Shown here: piece after piece, positions 54,592 to 64,000 of the stretch | Layout: every line of letters starts with the position of its first letter | How positions within the stretch are numbered: the first letter of the stretch is position 1 | Assembly: GCA_036365455.1 (NCBI GenBank) | Contig: JAWQUS010000023.1 | Location: 9,300,001-9,364,000, forward strand | DNA length: 64,000 nt | Reading direction: 5' to 3' | Origin: Macrosoma leucophasiata | Lineage: Eukaryota; Arthropoda; Insecta; Lepidoptera; Hedylidae | Translations under genes and position numbers: made by a program | The notes under the pieces: generated by a model | What the model was told of the DNA's origin: nothing | What the model saw: the letters and a program-made list of their open reading frames with translations, nothing else | Database searches by the model: none

Positions 54592-55956
54592 TCTATACAT
54601 ATAATAAAACAGTAAAACCCGCGTGTCTGTACATTGTATATATTTACGAAAAACCAATTGGGGGCGATGTTAAAATAGTATTAGAACACTATTCAATGAT
54701 TTTTAATTTTTTTGTCTTTTTGAGTAATTTTCGTAAAAAGGGGTAGGTTTATAAAAGTGTTTGCTTCACGCTTTGTTCTATGGCTTCACGTATAACACAT
54801 TGATTAGTATAAAAAGCTTCGATCTGAATGACTGAACTAATAGAAATGTACTTATTTATTGCTATCAGAAAAAGAACCAGTATTGACTACGATGAAATCC
54901 CTGTCAACGAATGCCAAGTTCGCATTTATTGGTCTACCGTAAATGGTGATCGTGAACCAGAGCCGAAGTCGTTCGGACGCTGGTGGCATACTAAACGTTC
55001 CGGCTATGTTTTCCAAATTAGGATCACTATGTGACAAGTAACACGTAGGTATTCGTTATAGGGCCTTCGAAGGCAAAAAACGAGTTTTGTGATTAATTCA
55101 ATGGTAATGAGGAAGATGTCTCTAAACATAGTAGTGAAAGGGATTTTATTTACATGCCTGTGGTTCACATTATCTTTATTCTATTTTAATTTTCATTCCA
55201 TTTAATAATAGGTATATGTAGTAAATCTAAGGCTTTGACAAACGAGCAACACGCTGAGTTTGTTGGGTAGCGGTGTTCTTCTCAGTAGTGCCTGCACTTG
55301 GAACTCTGCTATGTGAATGACTATGATTATGACGACCAGATTTTTCTTTTTCTTCTATGAAGGAATTAAAAATTTGATGATTTACATATCGGTTAAATGT
55401 TATTATTAATTAAATTGGTATGCATTAATACCTATTATTATTAGGTATAAGTCATTCACTACAGGTAGCTTATAACCTGACAATGCAAAAGTGTCCTTGT
55501 AGACCAATTTGAAATAGGTAAATTTATGGAATTTTGTTTTTATTTTTTTAATTTAACTAACGTGGATTAAACCAATCAATTAAAAGCTTTGCCCCCTAGT
55601 TCATAAACGCAATTTGGCTAAAATGTTGCTAATCTCTCCTTTGTCTATTTCTTTCCGCCGCAATTGACAATGCGACTGACAAAGACAAAACATATCATAA
55701 CTAAGTATAACGTATCATATAGGTATACCTATATGATACGTTGATGAACAAGGGGGTAAATGTAGACCAAACGAATCACATAGGTAGCCTTTTTCTCATA
55801 GCAACAGCCTTTCGAAAACAGCGGTAAGTATAGATATAATGTACTTAATACCTATCTCAAATCTCGGAAACAGATGATTCACCGGATTTAACACATAAGC
55901 TATTTATATCTCGATAACGTAGGTACCACGCGAACGAAGTCGTGGGCGAAAGCTAG
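54592..55956 (+). mobile_element. Larger Helitron-like element (non-autonomous)
   Basis: It starts TC ('tctatacatataataaaaca') and the likely 3' end is 'cgaagtcgtgggcgaaagCTAG' at 55956. The base after CTAG is A rather than T. Inside, frames of 61-68 codons on both strands around 54828-55037 are relatively GC-rich and may be captured or decayed coding sequence, family unknown. A TTAA-type MITE (55592-55756) is nested. Whether both ends belong to one element is inferred. Confidence 0.45.
55592..55756. mobile_element. TTAA-type MITE, copy 3
   Basis: 'ccccctagttcataaacgc' and a right end 'gttgatgaacaaggggg' resemble copies 1 and 2, and the interior 'tgttgctaatctctcctttg' is shared. The right part holds a 34-bp perfect palindrome at 55709-55742. 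TTAA flanks have decayed. Confidence 0.6.
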
Positions 55957-56245
55957 AAATGGAATACGCCTATATACGAATAGGAAAGTAATGGCTAATA
56001 GGTACCTACCTATATTTTTATACAATATCACTTACTTGACGGCTTAGGCATCGAACCGGTACCTCAGGCCTAGCAATAGTTAATATCGTACTATTCTTAG
56101 ACCAGAAAAATCGATAAATAATATGAACATACCGCGTACTTAAAAAATAACAAAGAGAAAATGTCAAAGGCAGTGAAAGCGGATACGAGGGTACAATTTT
56201 TTTTGTCTCTCCTTTTTTATTTGTTAGACGGCCCGTCATGATGAA
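55957..56245. other. AT-rich DNA
   Basis: Nothing recognised. Confidence 0.4.
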
Positions 56246-56700
56246 AATATGTGAGGGAATTTAATTAAAATTTGCAACGACAGCGCCAAGCGTGTCGATG
56301 ACGCGGTGAAACATTTTACGAACCTAATTACAGCGAAAATTGCAAACGTGTTGTTGATGATCTGATTACTTCTACTCATAGGTATCTGAGCGCCATGATT
56401 ATGACGCCGCGCCGCCGCGAAAATCATGCAGTGCGCCGCCTTGGCGAATTTTAACACATTGGCGATTTAACAGTATATACTTCCAACTCCTAACCTGGAA
56501 CTCAGTGCCCCAATAATGAAGGGGATATTCCCAGGGTCAAACCGGAAAAACCCGGATCGGTGATTCCTCAAAGACACGGGGAGCCTAAGTCTGGATAGTC
56601 GGGCACTTGCGGCAAGCCCCACAAGCCAGACCTGTGGGGAGGGCCGAAACTGCCACGTCAAATGCCTCCTCAATATTGTATAAATATTGTGCTCTTCCGT
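56246..56700. other. GC-richer pocket, possible conserved non-coding DNA
   Basis: 'acgccgcgccgccgcgaaaa' near 56403 and 'tgacgcggtgaaacatttta' near 56297 stand out from AT-rich flanks. Minus-strand frames (56236-56457 and 56467-56673) are open but show no recognisable domain. It could be a regulatory element of the gene whose exons flank this region, or unknown repeat sequence. Confidence 0.3.
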
Positions 56701-56705
56701 ATTCT

Positions 56706-57078
56706 AAAAAGCGGTCAAGTACGTGTCGAGCCACGCACAATGTAGACTGTAGAGTTCCGTTTTCAATACACTATTTCGGTTGTATAAACTTGTGACGCTT
56801 ACTTAGCTGTGATAGTTTTTGTTTTAAATTAGTTATAATACGCTATTATCATGATTTTTTCTGACGTCCAAGTACGGGGTGAAAATTGACCAATAAAAAT
56901 TTACACTTTAATTATATTTCACTAATGGTCTTCTTTAACGAGTAATGGTTTTCTCAAATCCTCTGTTTTTCATAGACATACCCAATGACAGGAGCCAACC
57001 TATCAAAGGAGGTACGCACCCTCAAAAATTGTATTTCAAGTGTTTTACCTGTCTTAAGCGGCGTAACTTATAATCATA
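56706..57078. repeat. 'gcggtcaagtacgtgtcgag' repeat fragment and flank
   Basis: The first about 60 bp resemble the dispersed repeat at 46612 ('tagagttccgttttc' at its end). The rest is AT-rich and unassigned. Confidence 0.35.
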
Positions 57079-57172
57079 ACTTCACGCCTGTAATCCCCGA
57101 GAGGGTAGGCCGAGGTAAATGCATGCATTCAAGCATACATGAAAACACCCACGATTCGCCGGTTACGTTTTG
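57079..57172 (-). mobile_element. tRNA-derived SINE 3' tail, reversed
   Basis: 'acttcacgcctgtaatcccc' to 'caagcatacatgaaaacacc' and 'gattcgccggttacgtttt' is the reverse of the SINE 3' region at 16965-17050. Confidence 0.65.
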
Positions 57173-57557
57173 GACCTTTACAGTGTTCCTTAAAGGCTAC
57201 GGAAACTAAAAAATGGGAACAGTTGAAATGTATCCACCGATGCCTAAAAATATTGAAACTGCTGCAACAATAGGTACTAACACGCAAAGCGATGAAAGCC
57301 GATAAATAATAACGAGCGTGAAACATCCCCTTCGTGCACGTGACTGCATTTAATGGAATTGCCTCCCCTGAAACGTTCTTGAATGCCGCTAAAACTTAGT
57401 TATTATAGAACATGGCCGATGTACACGCGAAATAAACAGTACGTATGTAATGCCAGTATAATCTCATGAACGCTCTACGGTTAATAGCATGTCCGTAATA
57501 GCTGTGCTGGTGTTATTATGAGAAATAGGTACACACACGTGCAACATTAAACTATTA

Positions 57558-58010
57558 AGCCTGGGTTGCACCACGATATTTGTTAAAGTTAATGTAACAT
57601 TTCACATCCTTCTCTAACTCAAAGAAATCTGTTAAAGTTCGAAAAGGATGTGAAATGTTGCAATAACTTTAACTACTGGTGGTAGAGCTCCAGTGACGGA
57701 GCTCGCGGGCGTAGGCACCACCGCATTACCTAATATACTTGCCGCTAAATGGTAGTGTTCATCACTATCGTGTTCCGGTCAGGTGGTAATGTACGGCTCT
57801 GTAATTTCCGGCACAGAGGCATAACACCTAATGTCTCAAGAGTGGCAGCGCATCTGCATTTTGACCTCTGGTCATTGTGTGGTTGTCTATAGGCTGCAGT
57901 CATCACTTAACATCAATGTGAACTGCATGCTTGTTTGCCACTTTTATTACATAAAAAAAAAAAAAAAAACTTTAACAAATATCGGTGCAATAAATGGTGC
58001 AACCCAGACT
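57558..58010. mobile_element. MITE split by a SINE A insertion
   Basis: 'agcctgggttgcaccacgat' at the left and 'taaatggtgcaacccagact' at the right are inverted, and the pairing continues ('atatttgttaaagtt' / 'aactttaacaaatat'). A SINE A (57674-57967) lies in the right half, flanked by 'aactttaac' on both sides, its TSD. Without the SINE the MITE is about 160 bp. Confidence 0.75.
57674..57967 (+). mobile_element. SINE A, full length with 9-bp TSD
   Basis: It runs from 'tactggtggtagagctccag' to 'ttattacat' + A-run. The target duplication 'aactttaac' is seen at 57665-57673 and 57968-57976. It confirms the family's ends and retroposition. Confidence 0.8.
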
Positions 58011-59035
58011 AAGTGTCGAGATTTAAGAATGTTAGGGTATTTGCAAATAGTCAAAGAGATTTGTGTTGGAAATGATATAAATCATAAGAAAAACCGACTT
58101 CAAAACTGAAAAGTAAAAAATAATGATGTAATTGTAATTATATACTACCTATTATTTATATGTGCTATTTACTAAAAGGTTTGAAGTCGGTGCCAAGCCT
58201 TAAACAAATAATTGTATTTTAATTACTTAAATATGAATACGAGCAAATTAATACACTGAACAAAACGTAACCGGCGAATCGCGGGTGTTTGTATGTATGC
58301 TTGAATTCATGCATTTACCTCTGCCTACCCCTTCGGGGATTACAGGCGTGAAGTTTGGCACCGACTTCAAACCTATTAGTAAATAGCACATATAAATAAT
58401 AGGTAGTATATAATTACAATTAAATCATTATTTTTTACTTTTCAGTTTTGAAGTCGGTTTTTCTTAACGTAGTTATATTTATTTAATACTTTTTAGTTTA
58501 TTGCTGCATTGTCAATTAGATTAATTTTCACATCTGTTAAATTTGTAAAATCTGAATCTTTTAGCTTTGTGACAATTAGATACCTAATTTAAATTGTTTA
58601 GGTGTGTCGATACAAAATTATTACACGACTTTACGAAATCAATGAAAAAATTTTATTTACGAAGGAGTAATTAAGCTGTGTTGTGTCGTCGGGTTATTCG
58701 TCAACTCGACACGGACGACCGGACACACGTATGTCCAGTTGGTTAAACTTGAAATTGTAATGACTTGTTATTTCGTCGTCTGGACACGACAATATTTTTG
58801 CGTGTGTCCACATAGTAAAACTTTAAAAAAATACCATTTTGTTTTCGCCAACTGGACACACGTTCACATTTTAACCGAATTCATGTCAAAGTACAGTCAC
58901 GCAGATTATTTTTCAAGACAAAGAACTTCATTTAGTTGCCAATATCCAAACTAATACACTGAACAAGGGGAGAGACTCGTGCCCAGCAGTGGGACGTATA
59001 ATGGGTTGCCATTATTATTTATTATTATCCAAACT

Positions 59036-59180
59036 ATCCGTCAACCGAACAATGGTGGTCAAACCATTCCAATGGGGCGGTAGTAAGTAAGTGCAATAAT
59101 GCAAGATGGACAGCAGCGTCCTGCGATGAAACTACCGCCACCGCGATCGCCAATTTACATGCCAAGCGTGGCGATTGTAA
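59036..59180 (+). mobile_element. SINE B fragment inside the DNA transposon
   Basis: 'tccgtcaaccgaacaatggt' to 'gccaagcgtggcgattgta', with the internal 'gatggacagcagcgtcctgc' block. No RTE tail here. Confidence 0.55.
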
Positions 59181-60194
59181 CAGAGGGGAGGCTATGTATC
59201 CGTATATGTATATGAGGGTATGTATATAATGACGGTATGTAATAATATGGCTTATACAGTTAAACTTGCACAGTTTCAGCATGTAGATCGCATTGGTATT
59301 CTCGTTTTTGCCCATCACAATATGTGAGAAATTGTTGCCCATTCAAAGAGATTCTATGTGATGATTTAAAACATGTGTTAGAAAATGCCATCAACTATTC
59401 ACGATTCATGTCGATATTGGGCGTACAAAATATCATACAAACATTATTCCTACTAATTATGCTCTGCTTCCCAATAAAACAGTAAAAACTTATAAAACGT
59501 TATTTTGTCTAATTAAAAGCCAAATACCGCAGTGGCACCCAGAAACGAATACATGGTTGTGATTTTAAAAAGTACCTTAAACAGGCCTTGCAACATGAAT
59601 TTAGTCTTGTTAAAATGATTGTTGTACCTACAAGTGCCTAGCTCAATTATTACTGAAATACTATGTAAAAGTGACAAGTATTGTTGTTACAGAGTTAAGA
59701 TGAATGATTATTATTTGTAAAATTATACATTTTAGAATTGTGATGCCATAATTATGCTCTATTGATTATTTTTGTGATATTTTATTTCATTATTTCTCCG
59801 AGTACAATTCTCGTTCAAACTTCATTGCAACTACATTTAGTAAACAAGCCAACAAGCTTTGCAAGTTTGTATAGAAAAGGAGTATATCTTTAAAGGGCAA
59901 AACTTCTTTGGCTTTGATAATAAATACAGAAATTTAATTGCTACTTTAAATTATGTGTTGGTACCTACCTACTTAATTTTTTGTGATATTTGAAGTAATG
60001 ATTTTAAATTATTGTGTATATTTAGAGAATATTGGCTATTTTCACTCTTTTCCTATAGGTAGTCAAACCGTATCTTTATTTTAATAAATCCTACTTTAAT
60101 TTGATTGTTTGAAACATATTTGTTTTATTTTAAAATTTAAACCATTAGGTTTTATCAGCAAAAAATATGAGTCAGATTATTTCCACAATGTAGT

Positions 60195-60300
60195 ACTAGA
60201 TTTTGCTCGCGACTTCGTCTACTTGACTTTTCTGTAAAGTTTCATCCAAATCCATCCAGTAGTTTTTTCTTGAAAGAGTACAAACATCCATACTCACCAA
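60195..60300 (-). mobile_element. Helitron-like 3' end, reversed
   Basis: 'ctagattttgctcgcgactt' then 'cgtctacttgacttttctgt' is the reversed end style 'gacgaagtcgcgagc'. It is only a terminal fragment. Confidence 0.4.
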
Positions 60301-60904
60301 CTTTAGCATTTCAATATTAAATAGGATGTAATAAACCAGAAGATTATGCACATGACTGTACTTTTTTTGAAAATAAAAGTGATAGTGTCCAGTTGGTGAA
60401 AACATAAAAGTGGTTTTATTTAAGTTTCACCATGTGGACACACGCAAAAATATTGTCGTGTCCAGACGACGAAATAACAAGTCATCACAATTTCAAGTTT
60501 AACCAACTGGACATACGTGTGTCCGGTCGTCCTTGTCGAGTTGACGAATAACCCGTGTCGTCGAAGAGTAAATGTGTCATTGTCACTTGTTGTCATCTTG
60601 TTGTCATGCGCATTAGGACTATCTAGGACGTCAGTGGATTCAACGCACTGTATGACAACTCGCCGTCTGTTCTTATTCCGTTAGTCTGAGGTGAAAGTAA
60701 GTAAAAAAATGCTCATAAAATAAAAACTACTGGGCCTATCTGAATAATTTTTTTATGGGACCAATTCGAAACTATTCCGCATCAAACAAAAGAAGAATTA
60801 CGTAAATCGGTCAAGAAATCTCGGCAAAATTCGCGTACATACATAAAAAAAAAAATATACCGGCCGAATTGAGAACCTTCTCGTTTTTTGAACTCGGTTA
60901 AAAA

Positions 60905-61654
60905 GAAGGTTTTTCATTTCCTTGTCACGATTATCCTCAGTTGCCATTGATACTCCGTCTAGGAAGTCAATAATAAATAAACATTTTAGTGTATTCTTTA
61001 ACCAAAAACACAGACTGAAAAGAATAAGACTTTCGTTTAGAGGGGACTTGACTTGACCAAGTACCTACTTACTTTCATCTTGGGAAAGAAGGGAAAAGAT
61101 GGATAGGTGTAATCAAGGCAGTCATCAAAACACTAAGGACTGGATTTGGATTGTTTTAGGGGCTTGCCTTTCCTAGATTTGCTGTTGGTCAGAAGAATAT
61201 AAATAATAAACAAAAGCGTTTTATTTAAAATCACCAGCATTACAATATAGTTTGTCAACTTTCTCTCGAATCTGCAAAGCGACGGTTGTTTATCAGAATG
61301 GAACTGGAAGCGGCAACGATAAGGTTGATAAAAATAATAAAGCACCGGATCCTGTCGCCAGTGATTTATTGCCTACCCTCAGTTAAACGTACGTCGTGTA
61401 AGATAAATCGCTATGATTGCCATTCGAAATGTGATCGTGGTCGATCGGTATCAATTTTCAACATGGTTGTGTCGATGTTTGAAGCATGCTCATGAAATAA
61501 GCACTTACAGTTAATTAAGTAATTGATTAATGACTGACACACATCACATAGGTAGTGTGCGGCAGAGTAACTCTACGAAGCCGTAACTAACCTATTGTTT
61601 CTTAGGAAAGAGCTTAGGAAAGCTCAATGTGTAATATTTATTTAAATTTAATGC
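60905..61654. other. Mostly unique DNA upstream of exon candidates
   Basis: Between about 61280 and 61460 composition becomes more balanced ('gaactggaagcggcaacgat', 'gtgatcgtggtcgatcggta') and a 69-codon frame is open, but there is no domain or splice support. It could be conserved non-coding DNA. Confidence 0.3.
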
Positions 61655-61745
61655 ACACAAAGGTACATAAGGTGGACTTAATGCTACTACATGGCATTAT
61701 CAACCAGCCGACTTTTGGGTTGTGTTGAAAACGTAAGATAGATGC
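61655..61745 (-). mobile_element. LINE 3'-tail fragment
   Basis: 'acataaggtggacttaatgc' and 'caaccagccgacttttgggtt' parallel 44795-44845. It is diverged. Family orientation is assigned from that similarity. Confidence 0.4.
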
Positions 61746-61859
61746 TGATAAAAAGAAATATAATAATAGGAAACTACATTTGATATATTTTTACATACCA
61801 TATTTCTTGATGGGCATTGTTAACAGTTTCTACCAATTAATAAATCACCGTAATTTCAG

Positions 61860-61871
61860 GCCGAGGCAAAG
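61860..61871 (+). CDS. Candidate 12-nt microexon, or start of a longer terminal exon
   Basis: GCCGAGGCAAAG (A-E-A-K) sits between an acceptor 'ccgtaatttcag' and a consensus donor AAG|GTGAGT. It is phase 0 on both sides, compatible with exon 2 upstream and the exon at 62724 downstream. Alternatively the donor is not used, and the same frame continues open to TGA at 61983-61985, giving a 41-residue terminal exon (AEAKVSRKYVFAVCSCERM...). Both readings are open. Transcript data are needed to choose. Linkage to the upstream gene is inferred from strand, phase and the lack of other coding signals between. Confidence 0.35.
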
Positions 61872-62132
61872 GTGAGTCGAAAGTACGTTTTTGCAGTATG
61901 TTCTTGTGAACGTATGGAGTATATTCTGTATTTATTTTTAGACACAAAGACAACAGTTCCAGAATTTCCTTTTGTGGAGGATTGATCCAATACTTTCATA
62001 GCGAGAAGTTTTTCCTATAAAGGCAATTGGTAATAAAGCTCACCCGACTTATAATGAAGTGGATACTAATTTGATAGGCACTATGCATTCATTTAATGGT
62101 GTTTCTAAATAAAACTTTTTATTTCTTTAATT

Positions 62133-62593
62133 TGTGGTAGAGCTACAATGTTAGAGCCCGCGTAAGAACCATCGCATTGCCTAATGTACCTACCTACTTG
62201 CCAATAAATGGTATTTAGAGCTATCGTGTTGCGGTCAGGGGTGCGACCGCCTATCGACATTGCTATTGTCGTTGTCATTGCTGTCAAATTTTAATATCAA
62301 TTTATTTAAACTTAATAACAATAATCGAAATAATCTACCATTATCGCTTGTTTTTCACCTATGAAAGCAAGAAAAACAATCAGGCGGTTGCATATTAAAC
62401 TGTAAAAGCGGCTAGCCGCGCGGCTACCCGCTCCCGCGGCTAACAGCTAGTGCGTTAGGGCGCTAAAGTTCCAGGGGTGGCAACGCATCTGCATTTTGAC
62501 CTCTGGTCTTTGTGTAGATGTCTATAGGCTGCAGTCATCACTTGACATCAATGTGAACTGCGTGCTTGTTAGCCACCTGCGTTACATAAAAAA
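62133..62593 (+). mobile_element. SINE A, old, with an internal insertion
   Basis: The 5' part is at 62133-62240 ('tggtagagctacaatgttag', 'agctatcgtgttgcggtcag') and the 3' part at 62470-62593 ('tggcaacgcatctgcatttt' to 'cgttacataaaaaa'). Between them is about 225 bp of foreign sequence including an imperfect inverted pair 'gcgaccgcct' / 'aggcggttgc' and a GC-rich 'cggctagccgcgcggctacc' block. Confidence 0.5.
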
Positions 62594-62723
62594 GAACTGT
62601 AGATAAGCTTGTTTTGCGCACTTCATGACCTACAAAAAATACTTTCATAATAATATTAAGTATTTATTGCAGTTGTAGGTATTTGTTGTTGTATCTTTAG
62701 TCATTAATAAATATTTCTTCCAG

Positions 62724-62840
62724 TACACTGAGTCTAGTGAAAGCTGTAAGACTAGAAAACTACGTAGATCTTACGATGTGCTTAGAAAGTATACGCAACA
62801 TGTGTATGGTGAATGCAGTAAGGAAACCATTTATGTTTAG
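62724..62840 (+). CDS. Candidate terminal coding exon
   Basis: After a strong acceptor ('aatatttcttccag', ending 62723) the frame is open in phase 0 for 38 codons to TAG at 62838-62840. It begins YTESSESCKTRKLRRSYDV and contains two Cys and a basic cluster. The phase matches exons 1, 2 and the microexon. It carries no family signature I know. An internal GTAAGA near 62744 could serve as a donor instead. It may be the gene's 3' end, but chance openness cannot be excluded from sequence alone. Confidence 0.35.
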   Translation, partial: YTESSESCKTRKLRRSYDVLRKYTQHVYGECSKETIYV

Positions 62841-62993
62841 AATGACTTGTCAACGCAAGTTGTGACGTCACTCTCTTGAAGAGGTTAGGTAGGTAGGTAC
62901 CTATACTTTGTAGCTAAACTAGCTTTTGTAAATTGTTAACATAGTTTAAGAAATACTTACAATCATACCTCTATGCTTACAATTGTTTATTAC
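62841..62993. other. AT-rich DNA after candidate stop
   Basis: A TAGG-type run ('gttaggtaggtaggtaccta') lies at 62884-62903. No clear AATAAA lies in the first 150 bp after the candidate stop. Confidence 0.35.
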
Positions 62994-63076
62994 ATTTTTT
63001 TTATGTAATGGAAGTGGAAAACAAGTATGTAGTTCACATTGATGTTAAGTGATGACTGCAGCCTATATACACCCAC
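62994..63076 (-). mobile_element. SINE A 3' fragment, reversed
   Basis: 'catttttttttatgtaatgg' to 'gactgcagcctatatacacc'. A forward SINE A scrap ('gtaacgcatctgcattttga') follows at 63083-63118. Confidence 0.5.
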
Positions 63077-63132
63077 ATATTGTGTAACGCATCTGCATTT
63101 TGATCTTGGTCTTGTGGTAACGTAGTACTATT

Positions 63133-63261
63133 TTATTTAAAGAAAAATGGAAATAAAAATTTGACTTCAGGCGAGACTCGAACTCGTGGCCTTTTTCTTT
63201 CCATTTTTCTTTAAATAAAATATATTTCACAAGCATGTGTTAATGCGAAATAATATAAAAC
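63133..63261. mobile_element. 129-bp insertion with 14-bp TSD and tRNA T-arm
   Basis: 'aacgtagtactatt' is duplicated exactly at 63119-63132 and 63262-63275. The insert contains a tRNA T-arm-like stretch on the minus strand ('ggccacgagttcgagtctcg'). It is bracketed by 'tggaaa' and 'tttcca' sequences that, with the 3' end of the left TSD, form a 24-bp perfect inverted repeat (63130-63153 / 63198-63221). A retroposed tRNA-related fragment is the most likely origin. Confidence 0.55.
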
Positions 63262-63275
63262 AACGTAGTACTATT

Positions 63276-63385
63276 ACATATTCTCTGCTGGAACACAACA
63301 GTGCTGAACAGAGCACTACCGGCGGCCTGAAGATTAGGTTATGCGGTAGTGCCTACGCCCTCGAGCTCCTACACTGAACTCTACG
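63276..63385 (-). mobile_element. SINE A 5' half, reversed, diverged
   Basis: 'ggaacacaacagtgctgaac', 'tgcggtagtgcctacgccct' and 'cgagctcctacactgaactc' match the reversed 5' half of the family. Confidence 0.5.
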
Positions 63386-63770
63386 ATTTTTTTTTCAAAT
63401 GTAATGTGGTAAACAAGCATGTAGACACCCACACTAAGACCAGAGGTCAAAATACAGATGCGTTACCACTTCTGTGCCGGAAATTACAGGGCCGTACATT
63501 ACCACCTGACCGGAACACGATAGTGCTGAACACTACCATTTAGCGGCAAGTAGATATAAAGATAGAAAATATAAATGTTAGATAATATTGTAAAAGAAAA
63601 ATTGTACGTCGTTTCGCGATAAATGTATAGGGTCACCACATCTATCCCTTTTACCATCATTTTGACCTACATTTTGAACAAATTAAAATTATTCTATTCC
63701 ATAGTATATTATGTAATGCGGTGGTGCCTACGCCCGCGAGCTCCGTCACTGGAGCTCTACCACCAGTAAA
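63386..63770 (-). mobile_element. SINE A, reversed, with ~155-bp internal insertion
   Basis: A T-run at 63387-63396, then the reversed 3' and middle parts to 'atttagcggcaagta' at 63553. An AT-rich foreign block runs to about 63708, then the reversed 5' end ('gtaatgcggtggtgcctacg' to 'ctctaccaccagtaaa'). The insert has no recognised ends. Confidence 0.6.
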
Positions 63771-64000
63771 AACGACCAGTAATAAAATGTTTATTCTCTT
63801 TAAAATAATTAAAAACCATAACCTTGAATTTCTGTATCTACCTTCAATCGTTAAGGCACGATGTAAATGAGTCAGTGACTTTTTTCTTACTTCATTAGAC
63901 ATTTCAGTATTAAAAATGCAAACAATCCATCTAGGTAATTTGTAAAAGGAGTCAAGAAACTTGGATTAATGGAACAACGTAAATAATATAAGTTTTCATG
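63771..64000. other. AT-rich window end
   Basis: Nothing recognised. Confidence 0.4.

Larger units (their letters stand above)
58691..60554. mobile_element. DNA transposon with ~165-bp TIRs and 8-bp TSD
   Basis: TSD 'gtgtcgtc' at 58683-58690 and 60555-60562. The ends begin 'gggttattcgtcaactcgac' and are inverted for about 165 bp with few mismatches. The TIR itself holds a smaller inverted pair ('tgtccagttgg' / 'ccaactggaca'). The interior carries a LINE-type tail trace (58968-59030), a SINE B copy (59036-59180) and a Helitron-like 3' end (60195-60300), and no transposase. An 8-bp TSD allows hAT, P or Merlin-like groups. The GGG start without CAG makes hAT less likely, and the class is left open. 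Confidence 0.8.
58086..60904 (+). mobile_element. Foldback repeat FB1, copy 3 (split)
   Basis: The hairpin head lies at 58086-58470 with a shortened loop (the SINE tail runs straight into 'gaagtttggcaccgacttc'). The tail starts near 58470, is interrupted at 58691 by a DNA transposon, and resumes at 60563 to end 'cgttttttgaactcggtt'. The uninterrupted site in copies 1 and 2 ('gtgtcgtcgatgag' / 'gtgacgtcgatgag') shows the insertion point exactly. Confidence 0.7.

Noticed and set aside
54828..55037. Host exon with a 61-68-codon frame on either strand
   Set aside because: It lies between Helitron-like ends and both strands are open; captured or decayed element sequence is likelier than a host exon.

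Overview
The window reads as nuclear DNA from an insect, almost certainly a moth or butterfly. It is AT-rich and packed with degraded mobile elements of kinds I recognise from lepidopteran genomes: mariners with ITRs and TA sites, short Helitron-like elements ending CTAG, an RTE-type LINE with a GATGAT-type tail, a Penelope-like endonuclease fragment, tRNA-derived SINEs and TTAA-flanked MITEs. The species cannot be named from this. There is no bacterial-style gene organisation, no rRNA, no free-standing tRNA gene, no CRISPR array and no operon.

The only convincing host-gene signal is on the + strand. A first coding exon (17651-17803) encodes a short basic N-terminus, a strong hydrophobic segment and an N-glycosylation sequon, and ends at a good splice donor. 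A second exon (19942-20019) follows in phase 0. Two more phase-0 exon candidates lie far downstream: a 12-nt microexon (61860-61871) and a terminal exon with a stop codon (62724-62840). If these belong together, the gene has an intron of about 42 kb and most of the window is the repeat content of that intron. I do not recognise the protein. It looks like a signal-anchored or secreted protein.

Layout: 1-5.3 kb is mostly unique AT-rich DNA with one GC-rich pocket (2.1-2.5 kb). 5.3-17 kb holds a foldback repeat, two 5S-rRNA-like SINEs, RTE-tailed SINEs, a TTAA MITE, three head-to-tail Helitron-like units and a textbook tRNA-derived SINE with a 14-bp TSD. 17-20 kb holds the two 5' exons. 20.9-34.7 kb holds two closely related mariners, the second broken by a large inverted duplication, and a third relic. 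34.8-36.6 kb is a hAT-type element with a perfect 8-bp TSD and elements nested in it. 37-46 kb is dense in one abundant about 290-bp SINE family (called SINE A here), with an RTE remnant, a dead mariner and a perfectly delimited small Helitron. 47.1-48.5 kb is a diverged four-copy tandem array of unknown function with splice-acceptor-like edges. 48.7-49.4 kb is a Penelope-like fragment between long inverted repeats. 49.4-64 kb holds more SINEs, a local duplication, nested MITEs, the third foldback copy split by a 1.86-kb DNA transposon, and the 3' exon candidates.

The nesting gives relative ages. The foldback copy at 58.1-60.9 kb predates the DNA transposon inside it. Two MITEs predate the SINE A copies inserted in them. 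The inverted duplication at 30.8-32.5 kb is younger than both a SINE A copy and a mariner. All family assignments were made by eye; no alignment or database search was run.
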